Shown here: piece by piece, positions 54,939 to 62,912 of the stretch
Numbering within the stretch: the first letter of the stretch is position 1
Layout: every line of letters begins with the position of its first letter
Source of the DNA: Agrobacterium vitis
Lineage (GTDB): Bacteria; Pseudomonadota; Alphaproteobacteria; Rhizobiales; Rhizobiaceae
Direction of reading: 5' to 3'
DNA: 64,000 bases
Assembly: GCF_013426735.1 (NCBI RefSeq)
Contig: NZ_AP023273.1
Location: forward strand, 186,001-250,000
Position numbers and translations under genes: made by a program
The notes under the pieces: generated by a model
Database searches by the model: none
The model's input: only the letters and a program-made list of their open reading frames with translations
What the model was told of the DNA's origin: nothing

Positions 54939-55103
54939 ATGGCTGAGAAGAAAACCAACGAAACGACCGCGCAAAAGCCTTACGAGCCTGTTTCCTTTGC
55001 CAAGAAGCACCGGATATCGGTCGAGGATGCCCGCAGCATCATCGAAAAACACGGCGCCGACCGCAAGAATGCCGATAAGGAAGGCCGTCGCGTCAGCGTC
55101 TGA
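54939..55103 (+). CDS. Small DUF3606-like protein
   Basis: This 54-residue basic protein begins MAEKKTNET and contains FAKKHRISVEDARSIIEKHG followed by a charged tail (ADRKNADKEGRR). The pattern resembles the DUF3606 domain, a short helix-turn-helix-like module of unknown function in Rhizobiales. The frame extends upstream to 54876, but the inner ATG gives the normal domain length. It is a monocistronic gene between rsgA and the response regulator. Confidence 0.7.
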   Translation: MAEKKTNETTAQKPYEPVSFAKKHRISVEDARSIIEKHGADRKNADKEGRRVSV

Positions 55104-55196
55104 TACCAGCCAGGTGTCACCACGACGCTGGCAATATGACATTGGCATTTGGCCTGGCGACCTCAAGCCCGCGACGCGGATTTGAGGTCGATGCCA

Positions 55197-55610
55197 TCAA
55201 CCGTGCTGGGTCTCCGGCGCCATCACCAGACTTGGCGGGGCCTGCACGTTAGCCTCGCCCCGCAGCCGCTTGCCGATATAATCCAGGGCGTTCTGCAAGC
55301 CATTCATGGTATAGGGCTTTTCAATAGCGCCCACCGCACCGACGAAATCCGGCGGTATCCGCCGAAGATTGCCGGTGACGAAAACATAGGGAATACCCCG
55401 CTCAGTCAAATGCCGCCCAACCTCGATCCCGGTTGGTCCATCGAGAAGATGAACATCGACAAAGGCGAAGTCCGGTTTTTCCCGGTCGATGATTTCAATA
55501 GCCTCAGCACGGCTCATCGCCTGTCCGACGACAGTGTGGCCAGCTGCCTCCACTTCCGCTTCAAGTTCGAGCGCAAGCAGGGTCTCGTCTTCGACGATCA
55601 TGATTTCCAA
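55197..55610 (-). CDS. Single-domain response regulator, partner of the LOV kinase
   Basis: This 137-residue receiver has no output domain. It shows the acidic pair in IVEDE (residues 5-9), the phosphoacceptor Asp52 in FVDVHLLDGPTG, the switch Thr in VFVTGN and the Lys of IEKPYT near residue 98. It begins with TTG at 55610, preceded by an SD (GGAG) at 7-nt spacing; an in-frame ATG at 55601 is an alternative. It follows the LOV-kinase gene by 14 bp, so the kinase very likely phosphorylates it. Confidence 0.9.
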   Translation of the reverse strand: MEIMIVEDETLLALELEAEVEAAGHTVVGQAMSRAEAIEIIDREKPDFAFVDVHLLDGPTGIEVGRHLTERGIPYVFVTGNLRRIPPDFVGAVGAIEKPYTMNGLQNALDYIGKRLRGEANVQAPPSLVMAPETQHG

Positions 55611-55624
55611 TTTTATGCTCCAGA

Positions 55625-56731
55625 TCAGCTATCAACCATCAGGGTGACCCGCACGATGGTCTGGCGGCCCTCAGTCTTGCGTTCAAGTTTGGCATCAACC
55701 TGCCGAATGCAGGTTTCCAGCATCAGGCGTCCGAAGTCGTCATCCTCGCTATTGACCGGCACCGGATCAGCGGTATCGCGCACTTCGATGACGAAATGAC
55801 CGTTCGGCTGGTTGACGGTCAGGTGGATTTCGCCGCCGCCATCGCTCAAGCCACGACGCACCGCATCGCCGATCAGCTCATTGACGATCAGCGCCAGAGG
55901 CGACGCTTTCACGGCGGGAACGAAGACCGGAGAAAGATCCATGGTGATATTGATATCGCCCCGTTTCAGCGCATTGACAATGTCAATCACCAGTTCGCGG
56001 GCAAAATCCGCGACATCGAAACGCCCGACATCGCTCGAGGTAAACAGCTTTCGCTGTACCGTGCTCAGCGCTTCGACGCGATTAAGCACAGAGCGCAAGG
56101 TATGGCGCACCGTGTCGTCCTTGGTCATCCTCGCCTGCAACTTGACGATGGAGGCAATCGTCAGGAGATTGTTCTTGACGCGGTGATCGACCTCATGGAC
56201 GAGCGTGGTTTTTGCCTCCAGAGCATCGACAAGATCCTGCGTACGCTGGGCAACGGCTGCTTCCGCCTGCGATTTTGCCGAGGCCAGCTGCACTTCCTTG
56301 CTTTTCACATCGGTAAAATCGAGTTGCGAGGCAAAGAAATAAATCACTTCACCCGCACTATCGCGCACCGGGCTGATGAACAACGCGTTCCAGAACGTCG
56401 TGCCGTCCTTACGATAGTTGAGAATATTGACAGAGACGTCCCGCTCGGCCTCTATAGCCTTGCGGATCTGCAACACCGCTTTGGGGTCGCTGTCAGGGCC
56501 TTGCAGGAAGCGACAATTTCTGCCGATCAGATCGTCAGAAGCATAGCCCGTCAGCTCGCAAAACGCATGATTGGCAAAGATGATCGGATTGTCGGCCTGC
56601 CTGGGATCGGTAATGATCATCGGCATGCGGGTCGCCTTGAAGGCGGCGGCAAATGGATCTTCCGATGCATGCTCTGCCAGAAGTCTGCGCCCGGCGGCCT
56701 CGGCACCGCGTCTAGCTGAGCTGTCGGTCAT
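55625..56731 (-). CDS. LOV-domain blue-light histidine kinase (HWE/HisKA_2 type)
   Basis: This 368-residue soluble kinase has a LOV domain at about residues 25-135. The canonical GRNCRFLQG motif carries Cys73, which forms the flavin adduct in blue light; downstream NYRKDG and [10 protein letters not shown] are typical LOV flavin contacts. A coiled linker leads to the kinase, with phosphoacceptor His183 in [12 protein letters not shown] and an ATP domain with the [12 protein letters not shown] box. The ATG at 56731 has a good SD (AGGAA). The upstream frame to 56860 shows no family similarity. The layout matches rhizobial and Brucella LOV kinases that affect attachment and stress. Confidence 0.94.
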   Translation of the reverse strand: MTDSSARRGAEAAGRRLLAEHASEDPFAAAFKATRMPMIITDPRQADNPIIFANHAFCELTGYASDDLIGRNCRFLQGPDSDPKAVLQIRKAIEAERDVSVNILNYRKDGTTFWNALFISPVRDSAGEVIYFFASQLDFTDVKSKEVQLASAKSQAEAAVAQRTQDLVDALEAKTTLVHEVDHRVKNNLLTIASIVKLQARMTKDDTVRHTLRSVLNRVEALSTVQRKLFTSSDVGRFDVADFARELVIDIVNALKRGDINITMDLSPVFVPAVKASPLALIVNELIGDAVRRGLSDGGGEIHLTVNQPNGHFVIEVRDTADPVPVNSEDDDFGRLMLETCIRQVDAKLERKTEGRQTIVRVTLMVDS

Positions 56732-57100
56732 AAAACTTCCTGTTGTCGTTAGGAACGCGAAACGAGAAGAAATCCTATATGTTCCATCTGTTAAAAATAA
56801 AATTGATGTCCTGACATCGCAGAAAGCACCGCAACAGGACCTGCATTTCCAATCTTGCAAATTCTATAAAAAATGCCCAGATAATGCCCTTATAAATCAG
56901 TGAATCTCCAGCCCAGCGGGCAAACGTCATGGAAAGTTTACCCTCTCCGCATATTCACATCCTGCTTTGTCCCCCCGGATGAAATGGACAAGAATTTCTC
57001 GGTAACGAAGGTGCAAGCGCATCTTCACTCTAAAAAATGCAACCCTCTCGGCAAATCCCGCCCGGTCCAGAATTTGAGCCGGCACGACAGAACAAGATCC

Positions 57101-59134
57101 ATGCGCCAATTATTAAACGACGACCAGGCCGAGCAGCGGGAGAGACGGCGCCTTGAGGCGCTCAGGGCCTATGACGTGCTTGACACGCCGCGCGAGAAGG
57201 ATTTTGACGATATTGCCGCCCTCGCCTCTCGGATCTGCGCAACACCGATTGCCGTCGTCAACCTGATTGATGACAGAAAACAATTCTTCAAGGCGGAAGT
57301 CGGCCTTGGCGTGCGCGAGACACCGTTCGACAGTTCCTTCTGCGCCAAGGCTATCCTGGAAGATGATTTCCTGATGATACCGGATGCCAGCAAGGATAGC
57401 CGGTTCAATTGCAATCCACTCGTCACCGGCGAACCCCATCTGCGGTTTTACGCAGGAGCCGTCCTGAAAACCGCCGATAATTTGCCCATCGGCACCGTCT
57501 GCGTACTGGGTTTTGAACCCAAGCAACTGGATGAACTTCAGCAGGACACGTTGAAGGTTCTGGCCCGACAGGTGATGGTGCAGCTGGAATTACGAAAGGC
57601 GCTGAAGGAAAAAGCGCGTGAGGCCGAGGTACAGCGCCGGTTGAGCGAGCGCAGGCTGGCGCGCGTCACGGCCATGGAACAACAGGACGAGCGCTCGCGA
57701 AGCGCCCAGGCTGCCGGTCGGGTCGGCACGTTCGAATTGGACATCGCCACCAATACCATGACAGTTTCCAGCGAGTTCTGCCGGGTCTTCGGCATTCCGG
57801 TACAGACGTCCTATCCGGCTTCGGCGATTGAGGATCTGGTGCATGAGGACGATCGTGGCCTGCGCTCAAATCCGGTCACCCGGCGAGACGGTTCGGCCAG
57901 CCCTGACGTGGATTATCGGATCATCCGTGCCGACGATGATGAATTGCGCTGGATTTCGCGGCGGGCGCGCTTCGTTCACAATGAAGCAGGCGAGATCACC
58001 CGCATGGTCGGCGTGGTCTTCGACACCACCGATGCCAAACTGAAAGAAGCGAAAAAGGCTGCATTGTTAAAGCTGGGAGACGAACTTCGCGCCGCCAGCA
58101 CTGTGGAAGAGATCACCCGGAGCGCCGCCGCCATCCTGTCGGACGGCCTCGGTGTTGCCCGCGCAGGCTATGCCGTGGTGGATCGGACAGACAATAGCTT
58201 TGCAGTTGCCTTCGACTGGACATCCCAGGGCACTGTCTCGCTGGCGGGGCGCCATTCTCTCAAGAGATTTTCAGAAACAGTTGAACGCCTGGGCAAGGGG
58301 GAGACATTGTCGATCCCCAATGTCGCCTCAAGCGAATGGCTGACCACTGAAAGGGATGCCTATGCCTCCATCGGGGTTTCGTCGTTCATCAAGGTACCGA
58401 TCCTCAAAGGCGGAAACCTCGTCGGTATTCTCTTTGCCCATGACGATAAGCCCCGGACATGGAGCCAGGACGAACTGGACTTTACGCGCGGCATTGCCGA
58501 CAGAACCTATGCAGCCCTTGCCAAGGTTCAGGCAGAGGAAGAACAGGAACTTCTCAACCACGAACTGAGCCATCGGCTGAAAAATACGCTGGCCATGGTC
58601 CAGGCCATTGCCGGGCAAACATTGAAGGACGTCTCGGAAAAGGAAGCCGTCAACGCCTTCCTGGCGCGTCTTCATGCCCTGGGCGCCGCCCATGACGTTC
58701 TGCTGCGGCAAAACTGGTCAGCGGCAAAAATGCGCGATGTGATCGAGAAGGTGTTGGCATTGCATGCCGACGGCGACCGTATTTGTGTAGACGGCCCCGA
58801 TCTGGCGCTTGGCCCGAAGGCCGGGCTCTCGCTATCGCTTCTGCTGCATGAACTGGCGACCAATGCCGTCAAATACGGTGCGCTTTCCAACGCTAGCGGC
58901 CGCGTTTCCGTCAAATGGTGGATCGCTGACAATGACGCCATTCCAACCCTGTCGATGACATGGACGGAAATCGGCGGGCCGACGGTGAGCGAACCGACCC
59001 GCAAGGGCTTCGGCTCGCGCCTGATCCGCATGGGACTGGCCGGAACAGGCAATGCCCATAAGGACTATAGGCCCTCCGGCCTGACGGCCACATTCCATGC
59101 ACCGCTCACGACAATCCAGGAAACCGGAGACTAG
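57101..59134 (+). CDS. GAF-PAS-GAF HWE-type histidine kinase
   Basis: This 677-residue soluble sensor kinase has a first GAF domain at about residues 22-165 (VLDTPREKDFDDIAALASRIC onward), a coiled linker and a PAS domain at about 205-315. A second GAF domain spans about 325-475. The HWE kinase has His491 in NHELSHRLKNTLAMVQAIAGQ and the LLHELATNAVKYGALS N box, with a C-terminal GFGSRLI box. The ATG at 57101 starts the conserved region; the frame is open back to 56900 without similarity. It is divergent from the LOV kinase. No response regulator follows it, so it may share the nearby one or signal to a distant partner. Confidence 0.91.
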   Translation: MRQLLNDDQAEQRERRRLEALRAYDVLDTPREKDFDDIAALASRICATPIAVVNLIDDRKQFFKAEVGLGVRETPFDSSFCAKAILEDDFLMIPDASKDSRFNCNPLVTGEPHLRFYAGAVLKTADNLPIGTVCVLGFEPKQLDELQQDTLKVLARQVMVQLELRKALKEKAREAEVQRRLSERRLARVTAMEQQDERSRSAQAAGRVGTFELDIATNTMTVSSEFCRVFGIPVQTSYPASAIEDLVHEDDRGLRSNPVTRRDGSASPDVDYRIIRADDDELRWISRRARFVHNEAGEITRMVGVVFDTTDAKLKEAKKAALLKLGDELRAASTVEEITRSAAAILSDGLGVARAGYAVVDRTDNSFAVAFDWTSQGTVSLAGRHSLKRFSETVERLGKGETLSIPNVASSEWLTTERDAYASIGVSSFIKVPILKGGNLVGILFAHDDKPRTWSQDELDFTRGIADRTYAALAKVQAEEEQELLNHELSHRLKNTLAMVQAIAGQTLKDVSEKEAVNAFLARLHALGAAHDVLLRQNWSAAKMRDVIEKVLALHADGDRICVDGPDLALGPKAGLSLSLLLHELATNAVKYGALSNASGRVSVKWWIADNDAIPTLSMTWTEIGGPTVSEPTRKGFGSRLIRMGLAGTGNAHKDYRPSGLTATFHAPLTTIQETGD

Positions 59135-59169
59135 AGTTTGTCTTGTTCAGATGGAACTTGAGAGGCTCT

Positions 59170-59239
59170 TGCCATCGTTTGTGTTTTCAGCGGAAACGGG
59201 AACAAATCCCCAGACATTCCCATCCCCAAAACGATGGCA
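59170..59239. terminator. Inverted repeat between convergent kinase and TPR genes
   Basis: TGCCATCGTTT (59170-59180) and AAACGATGGCA (59229-59239) are perfect complements 48 nt apart. It fills the gap between the stops at 59134 and 59256 and could form a long cruciform or terminate either transcript. Confidence 0.45.
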
Positions 59240-59255
59240 GCATCCAGTCCTGACA

Positions 59256-61538
59256 TCAACCATGCGGTTCGCCGGGATCATTGGCGCGGATATCGGCCAA
59301 GGCCTTGAGAGCGGATGTATTGCCGACATCTGATAGTGTCTGGAAGATCTGGCGCGCCTCACCGACATAACCGAGTTTCTGATAGGCATAGCCCCGCAAC
59401 AAAAGCAGATCCTGCGGTTCGGGCATCAGGCGCGCGCGCTGGTCGAGCGCAATCAGCGCCTCACGGGCACGGCCAAGCTGGAACGCGCCCACAGCGCGGT
59501 CAGCCAGGATCGCCAATTGCAGCTCACGCGCCCGTTCCTTGCCAAGCGGCACGGACGCGGCAGCAGCAGCAGCTTTATCGGTCAACTTCAAGCGCAGCAG
59601 CGCCAGGCTCTTGCCATAGGCGGCATCCTGACGAAGCGGCAGGTCGCCGCCGCTGAATGCCCTGTCGAACGCCTCGACTGCCTCCATCGGACGCTTGAGA
59701 TCCATCAGGCACCAGCCGCGCATCAAAGCCTCTGGCGGCGACAATTGTCCGGCAGGAAGGGTTGATGAGCAGCCAGACCGCCTGGTTCCGGTTTCTTGCT
59801 GCAAGACCACCATGGTCGGTCTTGAGCGTGTCTGGCTGACAACCCCGGACGGGGAACTCCCCATCTCGGCACCAGCCGATCGGTCGGCAGACCGCACCGC
59901 TTGTTTTTCCGCAAGCCGGTCTCTGGAAGGTCTGGTTTCGCCGACTGCGGCGATCCGGTCGGACTGGCCGGCCCATTTGGCCTTGATCTGCGCCACGCCG
60001 GTCTTGTCGCCCAGAGTGTCGAGGGAAAGGGCCAGACCATAGGCCGCAGGTTCATAGGTGGCATCCCAGGACAAAACCAGCCGAAACCAGTCCGCCGCCG
60101 TCGACATTTGTTGCAACGCTCTCGCATACCAGCCGAACTGCTCGGCTGCCGCCGCATTGCGGGCTGCAATGACGACAGGCGCCATACGGGACAACACGCC
60201 ATTGTCGATGACCTTTGGCGGGTCCTGCGACAGCAATGCGGCAACCGCCGAAAGATAGACAGCCCTCGCCTGCTGATCGGTGCCGTAAAAGCGGAACATG
60301 GTATTTTCCGCCTCGCCCGGTGTGCCAAGCGCCACCTGCGTCAGGGCCAACCCTTGAGCCGCCGAGGCATTTGGCTCTTTTGCGTAGGAACGGTCAAACC
60401 ACTCCTTCGCGGTGGCCATGTCGTTGCGGCGGTAATGATACCAGCCGAGCAGCAGGGCATCGCTGGCTTTTCCTTCGCGTTCGGCAGCCTTTTCCAACCG
60501 CTCCAGCTCAACGCCCGGCACGGCAATCGCGACATCCTGTCCGGCGCGCGCCACGATCTGGCGGGCAATATCGTCACGAATGCCGTCGAATTCCGGGTGC
60601 CCGTCAGCACTGGGCTGTTCGAGCTTCAGGAGGTCTTCAAGCAGAGCGGGCTGCAACAGAGTGCTTGCCTTCTGCATGGATGCCAGTCGCAATTGTGGGG
60701 TCCGGCAGGTTTTCAGCACATAGGCATAGACATCGCGGGCGCGTTCCGGCTTGCTCGTCCTGGCGAAAGCCTCGGCAACGCGCCACAAAACATCGACCTC
60801 CGTACAGGTCAGCAGTTCCGGCGCCCCCGAGGCCAATGAAATAACACTGTCGTAACGCTTCTCATCGGACGCCTTGACCAGGCTTTGGCGCGCCTCAGCC
60901 AGCCTCAGGCTTCCCAGCAATTCCTCCGGCGGCATCCAACCGGGTTCATTCTGCTGGCGCCCGGCAATGGCTTTGCGCACCTCATCATAGCGACCGTCGG
61001 CATAGGTCTGCCAGAGAGACTGTACGAAACTATCGACCCCGGTTGTGATGGACATTGGATTTTCCGGCGGCTGCCAGCCGGGATAAAGCATGCGCAGGCG
61101 GGAAATCTCAGCCTGCAACCGAACCGTATCTCCACGGGCCGCAAAGTAACGCAGCGCGCTCTCATCAACCGATGGGCGGCTGGCATCAACCGATGGACGA
61201 CTGTTTTCGCCAGACCCTCCACCTTCGGCAGGCTTTGCCGGCGCAGCAGACTGTGGGCCAGCACCAGGGGCAAGCGGCGAACTGGCTCGGGTGGGCGCTA
61301 ACTGGTCGGGCGCGCCGGCCTCTGCCAGCAATTGCACCGGCATGGTCCGCGGCGCGGGCAGGCGCTCGGACTTTCCAGACTGAACCTGCTCGCCAGCATC
61401 CTCGCCCTCACGGCCATCCTGGCCGGAGACCTGCGAATTTTTCGAAACACTCGCAAGATCCTCATGGCCCGGAAGAACCCCCACGGCACCCACGGCTCCG
61501 GCCGCAATCGCTATAAGCGCTATGAGTGATGTACGCAT
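59256..61538 (-). CDS. TPR-repeat protein linked to cellulose synthesis
   Basis: This 760-residue protein has an N-terminal hydrophobic signal or anchor (LIALIAIAAGAVGAVGVL, residues 5-22). A Pro/Ser/Gly-rich low-complexity stretch follows to about residue 130, then a long run of degenerate tetratricopeptide repeats, for example YFAARGDTVRLQAEISRLRMLYPGW, and the C-terminal repeats LLRGYAYQKLGYVGEARQIFQTL. It is probably periplasmic. It is divergent from bcsN-bcsA with 163 bp between, and TPR proteins (BcsC-like) support cellulose export. It has no outer-membrane barrel domain, so it is not a full BcsC. A direct role in cellulose synthesis is inference from position. The ATG at 61538 has an SD (GGAG). 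Confidence 0.85.
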   Translation of the reverse strand: MRTSLIALIAIAAGAVGAVGVLPGHEDLASVSKNSQVSGQDGREGEDAGEQVQSGKSERLPAPRTMPVQLLAEAGAPDQLAPTRASSPLAPGAGPQSAAPAKPAEGGGSGENSRPSVDASRPSVDESALRYFAARGDTVRLQAEISRLRMLYPGWQPPENPMSITTGVDSFVQSLWQTYADGRYDEVRKAIAGRQQNEPGWMPPEELLGSLRLAEARQSLVKASDEKRYDSVISLASGAPELLTCTEVDVLWRVAEAFARTSKPERARDVYAYVLKTCRTPQLRLASMQKASTLLQPALLEDLLKLEQPSADGHPEFDGIRDDIARQIVARAGQDVAIAVPGVELERLEKAAEREGKASDALLLGWYHYRRNDMATAKEWFDRSYAKEPNASAAQGLALTQVALGTPGEAENTMFRFYGTDQQARAVYLSAVAALLSQDPPKVIDNGVLSRMAPVVIAARNAAAAEQFGWYARALQQMSTAADWFRLVLSWDATYEPAAYGLALSLDTLGDKTGVAQIKAKWAGQSDRIAAVGETRPSRDRLAEKQAVRSADRSAGAEMGSSPSGVVSQTRSRPTMVVLQQETGTRRSGCSSTLPAGQLSPPEALMRGWCLMDLKRPMEAVEAFDRAFSGGDLPLRQDAAYGKSLALLRLKLTDKAAAAAASVPLGKERARELQLAILADRAVGAFQLGRAREALIALDQRARLMPEPQDLLLLRGYAYQKLGYVGEARQIFQTLSDVGNTSALKALADIRANDPGEPHG

Positions 61539-61701
61539 GAGAACTCCGTCCGCATTATCGGCCGAAATGCAAAGCCAATAAGATCTGACTTTTAACTGTT
61601 AGGGTAAAGAAATGGTTTATTTTGATCGGATCGGGAGGGAAGTCTTGCACTTTGAAAGGTTTTAAATTTCGTCAGTGCAATTTCTGGCGTAAGACGAGTC
61701 T

Positions 61702-62793
61702 ATGATTCTAGACCGACCGATTCTAGCGGGACTGTTGCGGGGCACACTCTGCTCGCCCGCTCTTGTTCTTGTGGCTTTTCTGTCTGCCTGCGCTGGCAAT
61801 CCGGTGCGGCTGAACGACGAAACGCGGGCGCTCTCTGCAGACCAAGCCATGCTTTTACCACCGCCTGGCGACTTCTCCATCGTCGGCGTCACGCAAAAGC
61901 GCTTCAGCAATGCGGTGCAGCAGGAAATTGCCCTGTCGACCAATTCGACGGTTCCGGGACAAAATGTCGTGCAGGTACGGTTTTACGGAACGGAAAATCC
62001 CAGTCGCTACGGCGATAACGCCCTCTCCTCGGCCTCATTGACCGACGCCCGGATCAATTCGGAAATGCGCGGCACCTTACCGGGCCTCGCCATGACCCGA
62101 GCGCCTTACGTGGTGCAGAATGATTTTGGGCCTTTCGGCTATGCGGTGGGCCGCTCAAGCGGTAACGACCTCTGCCTTTATGCCTGGCAGCAATTGCGCG
62201 CCCGGCAGGGCCAGCGTGGCCCCTTTGTCGATGGCGGAACCGTTCAGATTCGTATGCGCCTTTGCGACAAGTTGGCAAGCGAACAGCAGCTTCTGTCGCT
62301 GATGTATGGCTTTACCCTTGCCGGCACCGTCGATAGCCCTGGCTGGAACCCTTACGGCGGCCCTCCCCCGCTCGACGCCCGCCTGGGCGGCAGCAGCGCA
62401 CCGATCTATCCTCCGGCAACGCCCATTCTGCCGGTCCCGGCAGCCTCAGCTGTCACTCAGTCTCAATATCCCACCGAGCGTCGCGCGCCGCGTCCGGCCC
62501 AGACAAACGCGGCGATATCACAGTCTGCCGCTCCTGGTTCCCTGACACCTAATCCCCGGCCATTACCAGCGGGTACGCAAAACACGATCGTTCCGTCACC
62601 CGGCCAGATCGGTGGCGCTCTCGGTGGCGCTCATGGAGCAATGCCTTCGCCAAACCGATCGGGCGCGACAAGCCCGTCCGCACAGACCGCAAGACCCGGT
62701 TCTGTCGTGCCATCGCCCGCATGCATGGGCGCAAACTCGGACCAATCTGGCTCGGCCCAATCTGGGGCAACCCAAGCTGGACAATGCCCATGA
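61702..62793 (+). CDS. bcsN: Cellulose biosynthesis protein BcsN (lipoprotein)
   Basis: This 363-residue protein has a lipoprotein signal with lipobox LSAC (Cys30). The BcsN-type domain at about residues 40-220 includes GRSSGNDLCLYAWQQLR and TVQIRMRLCDKLASEQQLLSLMYGF. BcsN is found before bcsA in alphaproteobacterial cellulose operons and is needed for, or modulates, cellulose production. The C-terminal ~140 residues are a Pro/Ala/Ser/Gln-rich tail without fold. Its stop codon lies inside an 18-bp tandem repeat. It is followed by bcsA 119 bp downstream. Confidence 0.88.
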   Translation: MILDRPILAGLLRGTLCSPALVLVAFLSACAGNPVRLNDETRALSADQAMLLPPPGDFSIVGVTQKRFSNAVQQEIALSTNSTVPGQNVVQVRFYGTENPSRYGDNALSSASLTDARINSEMRGTLPGLAMTRAPYVVQNDFGPFGYAVGRSSGNDLCLYAWQQLRARQGQRGPFVDGGTVQIRMRLCDKLASEQQLLSLMYGFTLAGTVDSPGWNPYGGPPPLDARLGGSSAPIYPPATPILPVPAASAVTQSQYPTERRAPRPAQTNAAISQSAAPGSLTPNPRPLPAGTQNTIVPSPGQIGGALGGAHGAMPSPNRSGATSPSAQTARPGSVVPSPACMGANSDQSGSAQSGATQAGQCP

Positions 62794-62839
62794 GCTGGAT
62801 GGCGCCCATGAGCTGGATGGCGCCCATGAGCTTGGTGGC
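62786..62839. repeat. Triplicated 18-bp tandem repeat at the bcsN stop
   Basis: Three contiguous 18-bp units (62786-62803, 62804-62821, 62822-62839) begin GCCCATGAGC. Units 1 and 2 are identical; unit 3 differs at two bases. The bcsN TGA lies in unit 1, so extra units add only to the 3' untranslated gap before bcsA. Confidence 0.85.
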
Positions 62840-62912
62840 CATAAGCGAAAAATCCGCTACATCGCGTTGGCCACAACGCGTCCCCTTTGACCGGGATTTT
62901 GAGGATTAGACA

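Noticed and set aside
62612..62890. Small plus-strand ORF with HELDGA repeats
   Set aside because: It is out of frame with bcsN and the peptide repeat is explained by the 18-bp DNA tandem repeat; no ribosome-binding site is seen.
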